Shown here: one piece after another, positions 18,486-27,525 of the stretch
How positions within the stretch are numbered: the first letter of the stretch is position 1
Layout: each line of letters starts with the position of its first letter
DNA from: Candidatus Electrothrix communis
GTDB lineage: Bacteria; Desulfobacterota; Desulfobulbia; Desulfobulbales; Desulfobulbaceae
Direction: 5' to 3'
DNA: 64,000 nucleotides
Assembly: GCA_030644725.1 (NCBI GenBank)
Contig: CP130629.1
Span: forward strand, 3,487,501-3,551,500
Program-made: the position numbers and the translations under genes
The notes under the pieces: model-generated
What the model saw: only the letters and a program-made list of their open reading frames with translations
What the model was told of the DNA's origin: nothing
Database searches by the model: none

Positions 18486-19505
18486 ATGAATAACGACAAA
18501 TTAACTTTTCAATTACCTAGCACCCCGCCGCCGCCGTGGCGTGAATTCAAAAATCGCATGAATCGTCAAGTACGTGCGGAGAACTATCAGCCCAGCGAGC
18601 GGGAAGTTAAGTTAATCAATGCGGCCCTGATGTTACGCCGTCCTCTCTTGATTGAGGGTCCGCCGGGTGTGGGGAAATCCTCATTGGCGCATGCGGCGGC
18701 GTATAAATTGGGCTTGGACGATGTCCTTCAATGGCCCATAACTTCGAAGTCTACTCGACAGGACGGCTTATACAGTTACGACGCCTTGGCACGTCTGCAA
18801 GAAGCGGCATTGCTTGAAAAACGTACAGCACGGGAAGATGATTTCGATCAAAATAATTACCAGGAAGCACAAAAGAAGATTGAAGATATCGGGCGATATA
18901 TCAGCCTCGGCCCATTAGGCACGGCATTATTACACTCCACCTCAGAGAAACCCTGTGTCGTGTTGATTGACGAACTGGATAAAAGCGATATTGATCTCCC
19001 GAACGACCTGCTTCACCTGTTTGAAGAAGGAGAGTTTCAAATCCCGGAGATAGCCCGTCTGCCGGACAGCGATCACGCTGATAAAATTATGGTCTGCGCC
19101 CATAACAGCACAGAAAAATTACCTGTTGAACGTGACGGAATAGTCCGATGTCACGCATTTCCTTTGGTGATCATGACGAGCAACGGGGAACGCGAATTTC
19201 CTGCGGCTTTTTTACGTCGCTGCTTACGTCTTAAAATATCCCAGCCAACAGAAGAAGAACTTCGACGCATCATACACGGCCATTTAAATATGAACGTTCC
19301 GGGCACAAGCAATGAAGATCTTTCTGAGGAACAGCAGGCAACACAGAAGTTGTTGGCTGACTTTCTTGATAAGAGAGGAGAACAGTCCCGGTTAGCCACA
19401 GGTCAACTCTTAGATGCCATGTATTTATTCAATTCAGGAATAGAGTTATCCGAAGAAGAAAATAAGTATCTATACCAGGCTGTTTTTGAGGCGTTATCTG
19501 AGTAA
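18486..19505 (+). CDS. MoxR-type AAA+ ATPase of the conflict system
   Basis: At 339 residues, it has Walker A IEGPPGVGKSSL (about residues 58-68), Walker B CVVLIDELDKSD, sensor 1 VIMTSNGEREFPAAFLRRC, and a helical lid. MoxR ATPases act as chaperones with vWA proteins, remodelling client complexes. A GTG at 18477 is an alternative start overlapping the protease stop; the ATG at 18486 is preferred. It lies 87 bp upstream of the vWA-STAND gene, its expected partner. The proline-rich N-terminus (PSTPPPPWREF) is usual for this VMAP-associated branch. Confidence 0.9.
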   Translation: MNNDKLTFQLPSTPPPPWREFKNRMNRQVRAENYQPSEREVKLINAALMLRRPLLIEGPPGVGKSSLAHAAAYKLGLDDVLQWPITSKSTRQDGLYSYDALARLQEAALLEKRTAREDDFDQNNYQEAQKKIEDIGRYISLGPLGTALLHSTSEKPCVVLIDELDKSDIDLPNDLLHLFEEGEFQIPEIARLPDSDHADKIMVCAHNSTEKLPVERDGIVRCHAFPLVIMTSNGEREFPAAFLRRCLRLKISQPTEEELRRIIHGHLNMNVPGTSNEDLSEEQQATQKLLADFLDKRGEQSRLATGQLLDAMYLFNSGIELSEEENKYLYQAVFEALSE

Positions 19506-19592
19506 GTGCTTACTTACCGAATGTTGCAATCCGATGAGCTGGAGATTTGATATTCTGTAATTTTAAACTGTTATGACTGACAGAGACATCCT

Positions 19593-22500
19593 GTGATAAA
19601 CGAAACAGTACCAAAACTCCTTACAGCTCTCCAATCTGTCTGCCCTGATGAAAACGCAGATGCGGAGGCCGTTGCCGACTGGTTATGGCTTGCCGCCCAC
19701 AGTATACCGTCCAAAAAGGGGCCGCATGATGAGTCATCGCCCCGAAAATCTGACAGTCTTGATCCTGAACAAGTCGATCAATCAGATTCCGGCCAACAGC
19801 CCGAATCTGAGGCAACGAACAAAACGAGCGATAGCGATCATCTTGAAGACACCACAAGTCACTCCGAGGGTGATCCTAAACCAAATCAATCTGACAACCT
19901 CCAGAAATCATCAACCCCGCTCTATTCCGGAGGTCAAGGAACGGGGACAGGCAGCGGCCTTCCTCTCCGTGTTCCCGGCGGACGTGCTCTGCCTCATTCA
20001 CTGGCTCTTGTCCGCGCTCTGCGTCCTTTAAAACAACAGATCGAAACGAACGATTCCTGGGTTATAGATGAAGAGGCGACAGTCCGCAGGATTGCCGATA
20101 CCGGTATCTGGACCCCTGTACTCAAAGCCAACAGACAGCGTTGGTTGGAACTGGCATTGGTGCTTGATGAATCGCCTTCCATGCGTTTATGGCACAATAC
20201 CATTAAAGAATTACGTGCATTGCTCGTTCAACTCGGTGCATTTCGTGACATTCGCATCTGGAGGTTGAAAACATCAGGAAAAGACCAACGGGTTGATTTG
20301 CACTCAGGGGCAGGAGAAGCACCATGCCATTTTCGAGGACTCGTGAATACAGCTCGTCCTCGCTTGATAGTAATTGTTAGCGATTTTATTTCTCCTGCCT
20401 GGCAGGGGGAAGAGCTGATTGAATGGCTGAATGTTTGGGGGCGTGAACATCCTGTAAATTTTATTCAACTGCTGCCGCAAAGATTGTGGCGGCAAAGTCG
20501 TCTGCGTACCGCCCGGCTGTTGAAAGTCACCAACCCTGCTTCCGAGACACCTAATTCTCGTTTTCACGTCCATCAGCCTGCTCTGCCTTGGGCAGAACCT
20601 GCTACGGAAAAGGCAATACCCTTTCCTTTGATTTCGTTAGAGCCCGACCTTCTCGCCGATTGGGCACATTTTATTGTTGGAAACAAAAAGATCGAATTGC
20701 CTGCCTTTCAGCTGCAATCAAGAGAACAGACAAGCGTTGAGCTTCCAAAAAATCAATCAGAGGAGAATGAACGTCTGCAACAATTCCGGGCTGTAGCCAC
20801 TCCAACAGCATATAAATTGGCATGTTTTCTTGCTGCCGCACCGCTCATGTTGCCTGTTATGCGTTTGGTTCAGCGTGTATTGGTTCCGGAATCTGGACAG
20901 TCGCATTTGGCAGAGTTCTTTTTAAGCGGTCTGATCAAGCGGGTGAATACTGATGAAGAAATTATCGACCCCGACAAGATAGTATATGATTTTTTATCGG
21001 ATAATTTACGCAATACGCTTTTAGAATCCGGCTTGATTACTGATGCAGTACGGGTACAGGAAGAGATTTCGAGATTTATCAATGAACATTATAATGATGC
21101 ATTTTCTTTTCAGGCGATAATAAGGGATCCGAAAAGTACGGGGGACGTTAGAGTATCTGAAGAGTTAAGACCATTTGCTAAAGTGACGGGGTCTGTGCTG
21201 GAACAGTTGGGAGGGAAATATACCAAAGCTGCGCAAGAAATACGTATTGTTAAAGCAGCTGGAATTGTGCCCTTAAAACCTCTTTTAGGGTCGATCTTTT
21301 ATCTGCCGCAGGCCCCCACCCGCTTCACCGGAAGAATCCCAGAGCTGAATCAGCTGGCTGACCTACTGCTTCGCTCAGAAGAAGAGAAGACCGTAGCCAT
21401 TGTCGGGATAACCGGTCAAGGCGGCATCGGCAAGTCCGCTTTGGCATTTCATTTTGCAAAGGAATACCGAGACAAGTTCCCTGACGGGATCATCGCTGAA
21501 CGGGTGAACGGCAAGGATGCGGACACAATTGCTCGTATCTTTGCCCGGATTGGCGGGAAAATGATCGCCGAGGACGATGTCCGGCCCGGAGTGGCGATCA
21601 TGCAGGAAGCTTTTGCCCATCGGCGGATGTTGCTCATCTTTGACAATGCCGAGACAGCAGACATCCTTACTCTGCATCCAGGCGGGAAATGCGCAGTGAT
21701 CATTACCACCCGCGACCGTGACCTGCTAGGCCGAATTGATGTTCCCAAGGAGCAATGCGTTGATCTGCCAGTTCTGCCGGATCAGGATGCTTGGAACCTG
21801 CTGGCCTGCTCTGTTGATCGCAGTCGCCTTGAGGATGAAGCGGAGGCTGTAGCCCGTATTCTGGAGCTGGTGGGCAATCTGCCCCTAGCAGTAGAGATCG
21901 TCGGTAAAACCCTGCAAAAACGATTGCGGCGCAACTCCTCCTTTTCACTGACCGCCTATGCCGAGGCATTAGACTTGGAACGACTTAGCCTGCCCCGTGA
22001 TGTCCATCTGAATGTGCGTATCTGTTTCAATCAGAGTATCTGGCTGCTTGAAGATGACGGCAGGGATGATCTAATTAGTGCCTTTGCCCGGCTTTCTGTT
22101 TGCCAGCAGAACGGTTTTTCTCTGCATACGGCGATGGCCGTTTTGGAGACAGAAGATGAATACGCTACGGAAGAAAATATGTTTGAGTTGCTTGACCTGT
22201 CTTTTCTCAGTCAGCAGGATACAGGCCGTTTTATTTATCATCCACTGATGTACGAATTCGCCAAAGAAATCGCCAAAGAACGTAACTTGGTTGCAGTGGC
22301 GAGGCAGAATCATACAAGCTATTTTATTGACCTGCTTGAGAATCGAAAGGTTGAAGAATTGGTGGCGGAGTTAGATGATATTTTGCTTGTTGCCAAACGG
22401 ATGGCGGAAAGTGGAGATGATAGCTATATCAATTTTTCTTTAAATCTAAAAAAATTGCTTACCCATTTGAGCAACTGGTTTCAATTAGCCAGATTGTACA

Positions 22501-24434
22501 TTCAACAGGCTGAATTCAATATATTGCAGGGTGAATTACACAACGCAGAAGAGACGCTTCTAGCTGCACAAGATATTGTTCGAAAAATCGAGCCACTGAG
22601 GGGACAGCAGCACACGGATGTTGTGCGACTGAATACGCTGGGTCGAGTATACCAGCTGCTCGGAAAATTTGACCACGCAGTGCGAGTTTTCCTACAGAGC
22701 CGTAAGATTACCGAACAGCTAGAGGACGAGCGAGGATTGGCGATGGTATTGAACTCTCTGGGCGGAGTCTATCAGCGGCAAGGGAAGTTCGACGACGCAA
22801 TGCAGTCCTTCCGGCAGAGCCTCAAAATTGAAGAAGAGCTAGATAATCAGCGCGGTCAGGCGATGGTGCTGAATTCTCTAGGTGGGGTCTATCAGCGGCA
22901 GGGAATATTTGACGGTGCGGTGCAGGCTTTTCAGCAGAGTTGTGATATTTCCGAACGGTTGGGGGATGAGCGCAGCTTGGCAATGGTGTTGAACTCCTTG
23001 GGCGGAGTCTATCAGCGGCAGGGGAAGTTCGACGACGCAATGCAGTCCTTCCGGCAGAGCCTCAAAATTGAAGAAGAGCTAGATAATCAGCGCGGTCAGG
23101 CGATGGTGCTGAATTCTCTAGGTGGGGTCTATCAGCGGCAGGGAATATTTGACGGTGCGGTGCAGGCTTTTCAGCAGAGTTGTGATATTTCCGAACGGTT
23201 GGGGGATGAGCGCAGCTTGGCAATGGTGTTGAACTCCTTGGGCGGAGTCTATCAGCGGCAGGGGAAGTTCGACGACGCAGTGCAGTCCTTCCGGCAGAGC
23301 TATGCTATTTCCGAACAGCTTGAGGATGAACGCAGCTTGGCGATGGTGCTGAACTCGCTGGGCGGAGTCTATCAGCGGCAGGGGAAGTTCGACGACGCAG
23401 TGCAGTCCTTCCGGCAGGGCTATGATATTTCCGAACGGCTGGAGGACGAACACAGTATGTCGATGATTCTGAATTCTTTGGGCGGGATCTATCAGCGGCA
23501 GAAAATGTTTGATGATGCAATTCAAGCTTTCCGACAAAGCTTTAATATCGCTGTGCAAATGAAGGATGAGCGCTGTCAGGCAATAAGCTTAAATTCTTTG
23601 GGTGGGGTCTATCAGCGACAGGGGAAGTTTAAGGAAACGGTGGAGGTATTCTGGCAGAGTTATGAAATCTTCTCCCTGTTGGAAGATAAGCGGGGGGTGG
23701 CGATGGTCTCGAATTCCCTTGGCGAAGTGTATCAGCGGCAGGGAAAGCTTGACAATGCAGTTCAGGCATTCCAAGAAAGTGCAGCTATTGGAAAAAAGAT
23801 AGACGATAAACGCCTTTTGGCAATGGTGCTGAACTCCTTAGGCGGGATCTATCAGCGACAGGGTGAGTTCGATGATGCGGTTCGAGCATTCCAGGAAAGC
23901 TATGATATCGGCCAAGTCTTGGGTGACGAACGGCATCTGGCAATAGTCACCAGCTCTTGGGGGCGTGTCCTGTTAAGTCAAAATAAACCCGAAGAAGCCC
24001 TTGTCCTCTTGGAGCAGTGCTTTGCCATTGACGAAAAGATAAAGAACCGACGCGGACTGGGCATGGTTACGCCACTGCTCTGTCATACCCTACGCCGACT
24101 CAGACGCACCAGTGAAGCCGCTGCTTTCTGCAGACGCGCCCTAAAGATCACGCCCAAAAATAACCGACTCCTCGTCCTGCAAAAAAGCTTGGAAGAATGC
24201 CTCCTGCTCACTGGCACGGTCAAGTTTATCCGTCCCTCCCGAGATGGCGATCATTATTTCGGCTACATTACCATGGATGATGGCGGTAACGATGTACGTT
24301 TTGATTCGCATTTTGTAGACATCAGCGGTTTGGACACCGGCACACGGGTTGCGGTCGAAGTAAATATAAATCGAGAGAGCGTCCGGGTCGCTCAAAAGGT
24401 GGAAATAATCAATGAACAGCCCCAGGCCCAATAA
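19593..24434 (+). CDS. vWA - NB-ARC - TPR - cold-shock-like giant protein (conflict-system core)
   Basis: The 1613-residue protein has, in order: a short helical head; an acidic linker (residues about 45-115); a SAV_2336-like vWA domain (about 185-365) with MIDAS LDESPSM at 191-197 and IVSDFISPAW; and a winged-helix-like region (about 400-500). An NB-ARC ATPase domain follows (about 575-800) with Walker A GQGGIGKSA (608-616), Walker B LLIFDNAE (680-687), TTRDRD and GNLPLAVEIVG. About thirteen 40-residue TPRs (about 1005-1520) lead to a cold-shock-like OB domain (about 1540-1605, FGYITMDDGGNDVRFDSHFV). It is probably the NTP-dependent sensor/switch, with TPRs for ligand or target binding. Two TPRs are exact duplicates. 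The final residues (NEQPQAQ) run into an antisense vapC remnant. Confidence 0.9.
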   Translation: MINETVPKLLTALQSVCPDENADAEAVADWLWLAAHSIPSKKGPHDESSPRKSDSLDPEQVDQSDSGQQPESEATNKTSDSDHLEDTTSHSEGDPKPNQSDNLQKSSTPLYSGGQGTGTGSGLPLRVPGGRALPHSLALVRALRPLKQQIETNDSWVIDEEATVRRIADTGIWTPVLKANRQRWLELALVLDESPSMRLWHNTIKELRALLVQLGAFRDIRIWRLKTSGKDQRVDLHSGAGEAPCHFRGLVNTARPRLIVIVSDFISPAWQGEELIEWLNVWGREHPVNFIQLLPQRLWRQSRLRTARLLKVTNPASETPNSRFHVHQPALPWAEPATEKAIPFPLISLEPDLLADWAHFIVGNKKIELPAFQLQSREQTSVELPKNQSEENERLQQFRAVATPTAYKLACFLAAAPLMLPVMRLVQRVLVPESGQSHLAEFFLSGLIKRVNTDEEIIDPDKIVYDFLSDNLRNTLLESGLITDAVRVQEEISRFINEHYNDAFSFQAIIRDPKSTGDVRVSEELRPFAKVTGSVLEQLGGKYTKAAQEIRIVKAAGIVPLKPLLGSIFYLPQAPTRFTGRIPELNQLADLLLRSEEEKTVAIVGITGQGGIGKSALAFHFAKEYRDKFPDGIIAERVNGKDADTIARIFARIGGKMIAEDDVRPGVAIMQEAFAHRRMLLIFDNAETADILTLHPGGKCAVIITTRDRDLLGRIDVPKEQCVDLPVLPDQDAWNLLACSVDRSRLEDEAEAVARILELVGNLPLAVEIVGKTLQKRLRRNSSFSLTAYAEALDLERLSLPRDVHLNVRICFNQSIWLLEDDGRDDLISAFARLSVCQQNGFSLHTAMAVLETEDEYATEENMFELLDLSFLSQQDTGRFIYHPLMYEFAKEIAKERNLVAVARQNHTSYFIDLLENRKVEELVAELDDILLVAKRMAESGDDSYINFSLNLKKLLTHLSNWFQLARLYIQQAEFNILQGELHNAEETLLAAQDIVRKIEPLRGQQHTDVVRLNTLGRVYQLLGKFDHAVRVFLQSRKITEQLEDERGLAMVLNSLGGVYQRQGKFDDAMQSFRQSLKIEEELDNQRGQAMVLNSLGGVYQRQGIFDGAVQAFQQSCDISERLGDERSLAMVLNSLGGVYQRQGKFDDAMQSFRQSLKIEEELDNQRGQAMVLNSLGGVYQRQGIFDGAVQAFQQSCDISERLGDERSLAMVLNSLGGVYQRQGKFDDAVQSFRQSYAISEQLEDERSLAMVLNSLGGVYQRQGKFDDAVQSFRQGYDISERLEDEHSMSMILNSLGGIYQRQKMFDDAIQAFRQSFNIAVQMKDERCQAISLNSLGGVYQRQGKFKETVEVFWQSYEIFSLLEDKRGVAMVSNSLGEVYQRQGKLDNAVQAFQESAAIGKKIDDKRLLAMVLNSLGGIYQRQGEFDDAVRAFQESYDIGQVLGDERHLAIVTSSWGRVLLSQNKPEEALVLLEQCFAIDEKIKNRRGLGMVTPLLCHTLRRLRRTSEAAAFCRRALKITPKNNRLLVLQKSLEECLLLTGTVKFIRPSRDGDHYFGYITMDDGGNDVRFDSHFVDISGLDTGTRVAVEVNINRESVRVAQKVEIINEQPQAQ
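22782..23279 (+). repeat. Exact 240-bp tandem duplication within the TPR region
   Basis: Positions 22782-23039 are identical to 23022-23279, an offset of 240 bp. The duplication covers two TPRs of 40 residues each. Neighbouring TPR units share the 120-bp period but differ at the base level, so this copy is recent. It sits inside the gene at 19593-24434 and keeps the frame. Confidence 0.95.
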
Positions 24435-24566
24435 CCTGTAAACCCAGCTGCTCCTCCATAGGCACAAAATCCTGATCATCATGCAGCAGGGCCACATCAT
24501 TTTCAATGCAGTACGTCCCGATCAACACATCAATCGTTTTTTTCACCGTAATTCCCTGCTTCCCAT
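24407..24566 (-). pseudogene. vapC 3'-end remnant, duplicate of the PIN toxin gene at 25969
   Basis: About 160 bp match the 3' part of the vapC gene at 25969-26376 with roughly ten differences. The shared words include GAACAGCCCCAGGCCCAA and CACAAAATCCTGATCATCAT. The remnant encodes only the C-terminal third (TIDVLIGTYC ... HDDQDFVPMEEQLGLQV region). It begins inside the last codons of the giant vWA gene and fades out before 24600. It records a duplication spanning the Fic gene. Confidence 0.85.
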
Positions 24567-24655
24567 CCCCGCCGCCATGCAGCCCTGATAAGCAAGGTGC
24601 TGTCCAAGTTGTTAATCATCGGTTTTTTACTCTCTTACCGAAGAAAAACCCGAAT

Positions 24656-25768
24656 TTATAATTGCTCAATGTTATCAATTAGATCATATCCGGTACTACG
24701 CCCGCCTCCCGGAAGTTTATACAGAATTTCTTTGTCGATTAAATCCTGAATATCCCTGGTTGCCGTATCCTGTGAGCATTTAGCGATCTTTGCCCATTTC
24801 GAGGTTGTCAGTTTTCCCTTGAATCCGTCAAGCAGTCGGTTGAGCAATTTTTTCTGCCGTTCATTTTTTATCTTTGCAGCATTACGCATCCAAAAGCTAT
24901 GCTTGCGCAGTATTTTTTCCAGAACAGTTTCGGAAGCCTCTATGGCATGCAGCAGGCATTGCAGAAACCATTCCAGCCAATCAGTGATATCGATTTTTCC
25001 TCGTTGTGTTCGTTCCAAAATGTCATAATACTGCTCCCTCTCTTTTCTTATTTGAGCGGACATGCTGTAGAAGCGATACGACTGATTATCAGACCGGGCC
25101 AGCAGCATATCGCTGATTGCTCGGGCTATCCTACCGTTACCGTCTTCAAACGGATGAAGGGTGACGAACCAAAGATGGCCTATAGCGGATTTTAGCACTG
25201 GATCAATAGGTTGACGCTCATTGATCCAGTTGAGAAAACGTTTCATCTCTGTTTCAAGCAGATCGGCGGCAGGAGCCTCAAAATGTACTTTTTCTTTCCC
25301 CACAGGGCCGGAAACAACCTGCATTGATCCGGAAGAATCGTCTCTCCATCTGCCGACAAGCACCTTATACATTCCGCTGTAGCCGGACGGGAACAGAGCA
25401 TTATGCCAGCCGAAAAGTCGCCCCTTATCCAGCGGAATGTTGAAATTTTCCGTGGCATCAACCATCATTTCAACCACACCGTCCACATTTCTGTCGGAAT
25501 GCACCAAGCCTGAAATGTCCAGCCCCAATCGGCGAGCCACTGATGACCGTACCTGATCCGCATTTAACAGCTCACCTTCTATTTCCGTTGATTTCAGGAC
25601 GTCCTGCGTTATGATTTCAAGGTTTGCCTGATTTCTCAGCTCAAAGCCCAAGGCTCCCATTCTGCCGACAACCTGTCCCTGCATATTTCTCACTGTTGTC
25701 AGCAGGGTCAGAATTTTTTCTGTATTCCATGTGAAATGCGGCCAATCAGGTTGTTCGTGGATGTACAT
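24656..25768 (-). CDS. Fic family AMP-transferase (DUF4172-Fic-HTH)
   Basis: At 370 residues, it has the Fic core motif HPFEDGNGRIAR (His about 205), which usually transfers AMP to a target hydroxyl. An N-terminal DUF4172-like domain contains the inhibitory motif STEIEGE, matching [S/T]xxxE[G/N], so activity is self-restrained. The C-terminus is a winged-helix-like DNA-binding region (TSKWAKIAKCSQDTATRDIQDL). The start at 25768 is preferred over 25783 because GGAG lies 9 nt upstream. It stands alone between the vapC remnant and the intact vapBC pair, in an island of toxin-type genes. Confidence 0.92.
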   Translation of the reverse strand: MYIHEQPDWPHFTWNTEKILTLLTTVRNMQGQVVGRMGALGFELRNQANLEIITQDVLKSTEIEGELLNADQVRSSVARRLGLDISGLVHSDRNVDGVVEMMVDATENFNIPLDKGRLFGWHNALFPSGYSGMYKVLVGRWRDDSSGSMQVVSGPVGKEKVHFEAPAADLLETEMKRFLNWINERQPIDPVLKSAIGHLWFVTLHPFEDGNGRIARAISDMLLARSDNQSYRFYSMSAQIRKEREQYYDILERTQRGKIDITDWLEWFLQCLLHAIEASETVLEKILRKHSFWMRNAAKIKNERQKKLLNRLLDGFKGKLTTSKWAKIAKCSQDTATRDIQDLIDKEILYKLPGGGRSTGYDLIDNIEQL

Positions 25769-25968
25769 TTTTATTCTCCGCATAATTTGCGGTAAATAGA
25801 GCGATTAATCTCCGCACAATCAATAATTGAAGGGCGCTGTCAAAAAGATTATTCTGCTAACTTACGGTATCCATTATTTTTCACCAATAGCCCACCCAAC
25901 CCCGCCAGGCGTACAGATGAGAGAAGACAGCGAGTGAAGAGTGTGTTTAATTTACAAAGGGGAAATAA

Positions 25969-26376
25969 TCAATGAACAGCCCCAGGCCCAACAACCTGCA
26001 ACCCCAGCTGCTCTTCCATAGGCACAAAATCCTGATCATCATGTAGCAGGTACACATCATTTGCAATGCAGTACGTACCGATCAACACATCAATCGTCTT
26101 CCTCACCGTAATCCCCTTCTTCCGCAGCGCCCGATAATTCATCGCCGCGGCAACCGCATTGGAATGACCGCCCAATGCAACGAAATCAAGGGCCTTGAGA
26201 AATTCCTTTGCCTTTCTGAAATCACTATCATTACGGAACCCCTGCAAAACGTCCGTCAATATCAGATCACCAATCAGGATTGGCTCGTTCCCTAACAGTT
26301 CATCAAGCAGGTCTGTCTGCCAATTGATTCGACCGTTGAAATAGGCAATCCAAACCGATGAATCAACAAGGATCAT
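25969..26376 (-). CDS. vapC: VapC-type PIN-domain toxin
   Basis: This 135-residue PIN-domain ribonuclease has the conserved acidic residues in LVDSSVWIAYF (Asp4), the internal DVLQGFRND, and the C-terminal TIDVLIGTYC and LLHDDQDF. VapC toxins cleave tRNA or rRNA when not bound by their antitoxin. Its start overlaps the upstream antitoxin stop by 4 bp, the usual vapBC arrangement. The 3' end exists in a second, broken copy at 24407-24566. Confidence 0.92.
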   Translation of the reverse strand: MILVDSSVWIAYFNGRINWQTDLLDELLGNEPILIGDLILTDVLQGFRNDSDFRKAKEFLKALDFVALGGHSNAVAAAMNYRALRKKGITVRKTIDVLIGTYCIANDVYLLHDDQDFVPMEEQLGLQVVGPGAVH

Positions 26377-26567
26377 TGATCCTGCCTCGTTTCATCCAGG
26401 TCTCCTTCCCAGCGCAACTTGCCACGGAGCGATTTGATTTTCTGCTGCTTTTTCATCCGAACCAATAATTTTAAGCCTTCTTCCACAACAGCCTTTTTGG
26501 TGTGTAAATTCGTTAAGTGCAGAGCTTCATTCATTAATCGGTCATTTATAACGATATTTGTTCTCAT
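26373..26567 (-). CDS. vapB: VapB-type antitoxin
   Basis: The 64-residue ribbon-helix-helix protein starts MRTNIVINDRLMNEALHL, followed by TKKAVVEEGLKLLVRMKKQQ, the pattern of the DUF2191/VapB antitoxins that cap PIN toxins. It should bind DNA with its N-terminal strand and neutralise the toxin with its C-terminus. It is the first gene of a two-gene operon with vapC (4-bp overlap). Confidence 0.88.
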   Translation of the reverse strand: MRTNIVINDRLMNEALHLTNLHTKKAVVEEGLKLLVRMKKQQKIKSLRGKLRWEGDLDETRQDQ

Positions 26568-26842
26568 GGTGGCCTCCCTGTGTATTAATTTAACTAATCA
26601 TACACACTTATTTCCGTACTTGAAAGCATTATTTTTTGTCCAGCTTGGCCCTTTGTCCGAATCAGATCGCATTTTTCCCACCGAACCCCGGCGTCCCCCA
26701 TCCAAGCCCGTAATCCTCTAAAAAACAACTTCTTAATTTCTTGCGTTTTCTGCTAGTTAATGATAAACTAAGTTCAAGAACTAAGTCCTCTCTTCACTGG
26801 ACGAGAATCCCGTACAAGAGAATAACAGGAGGAACACGAAGG

Positions 26843-27067
26843 ATGGAAACAGTCAATGTACATAAGGCGAAAACCCATTTATCCAGACTGCTGAACAGAG
26901 CCCATGCCGGGGAAGAGATCATTATCGCCAAGGCCGGTGTTCCCTATGCAAAGCTGGTTCCTGTTTCGCCGATAAAAGAAAGAAAACCAGGAATTGCGCA
27001 GGGAGCTGTGACAGATGCTTTTTTCGAGCCCTTACCTGATGAGGAATTGGAGGGCTGGGAAGAATGA
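26843..27067 (+). CDS. Phd/YefM-family antitoxin
   Basis: The 74-residue antitoxin starts METVNVHKAKTHLSRLLNRA, followed by EEIIIAKAGVPYAKLVPV, the standard Phd/YefM DNA-binding fold. The ATG at 26843 is chosen because AGGAGGA lies 9 nt upstream. The C-terminal part (FFEPLPDEELEGWEE) is acidic and should wrap the toxin. It overlaps the PIN toxin gene by 4 bp. Autoregulation is usual for the family; no operator could be clearly defined upstream. Confidence 0.9.
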   Translation: METVNVHKAKTHLSRLLNRAHAGEEIIIAKAGVPYAKLVPVSPIKERKPGIAQGAVTDAFFEPLPDEELEGWEE

Positions 27068-27453
27068 TTGTCCTGCTGGATACCCATATTTTTCTCTGGT
27101 GGCTTTTTGACGATCCCAAGTTGCCTGCGGGAATCAAGAAAAGCTTGCAACTGATCGACAATACCGTGCTGGTCAGCTCCGCATCGGTCTGGGAAATAAG
27201 CACAAAATTTCGTCTGGGTAAATTACCCGAAGCAGCCGCTGTTGCCGAGAATGTCCCGGTATGGATTGAAAAAGCAAGTTTTCAGGCACTTTCTGTCAGT
27301 CCACAACATGCCCAACTTGCCGGATCCTGGAAGATGGCACATCGAGATCCCTTTGACCGGATGCTTGCTGCTCAGGCAAAGCTGGAAGAAATCCCGCTGG
27401 CGACTGTGGATAAGGCCCTGTCGGATTTCCCGATTGAGATCATGAGGAAATAA
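27064..27453 (+). CDS. PIN-domain toxin paired with the Phd-type antitoxin
   Basis: This 129-residue PIN-domain ribonuclease of the type that carries DTHIFLWWLF at its N-terminus has the acidic residues Asp6, Glu in SVWEISTKF, Asp in HRDPFDRMLAAQA and Asp in LATVDKAL. It belongs to a different PIN branch from the VapC at 25969. It is translationally coupled to the antitoxin gene. Confidence 0.92.
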   Translation: MIVLLDTHIFLWWLFDDPKLPAGIKKSLQLIDNTVLVSSASVWEISTKFRLGKLPEAAAVAENVPVWIEKASFQALSVSPQHAQLAGSWKMAHRDPFDRMLAAQAKLEEIPLATVDKALSDFPIEIMRK

Positions 27454-27525
27454 GTTTGGTTCAAGGGTGCCCCCTGAGTATAAAAAGCGGATTATAGCGG
27501 AACCGAAAAAAATAAGGTGCAAAAA

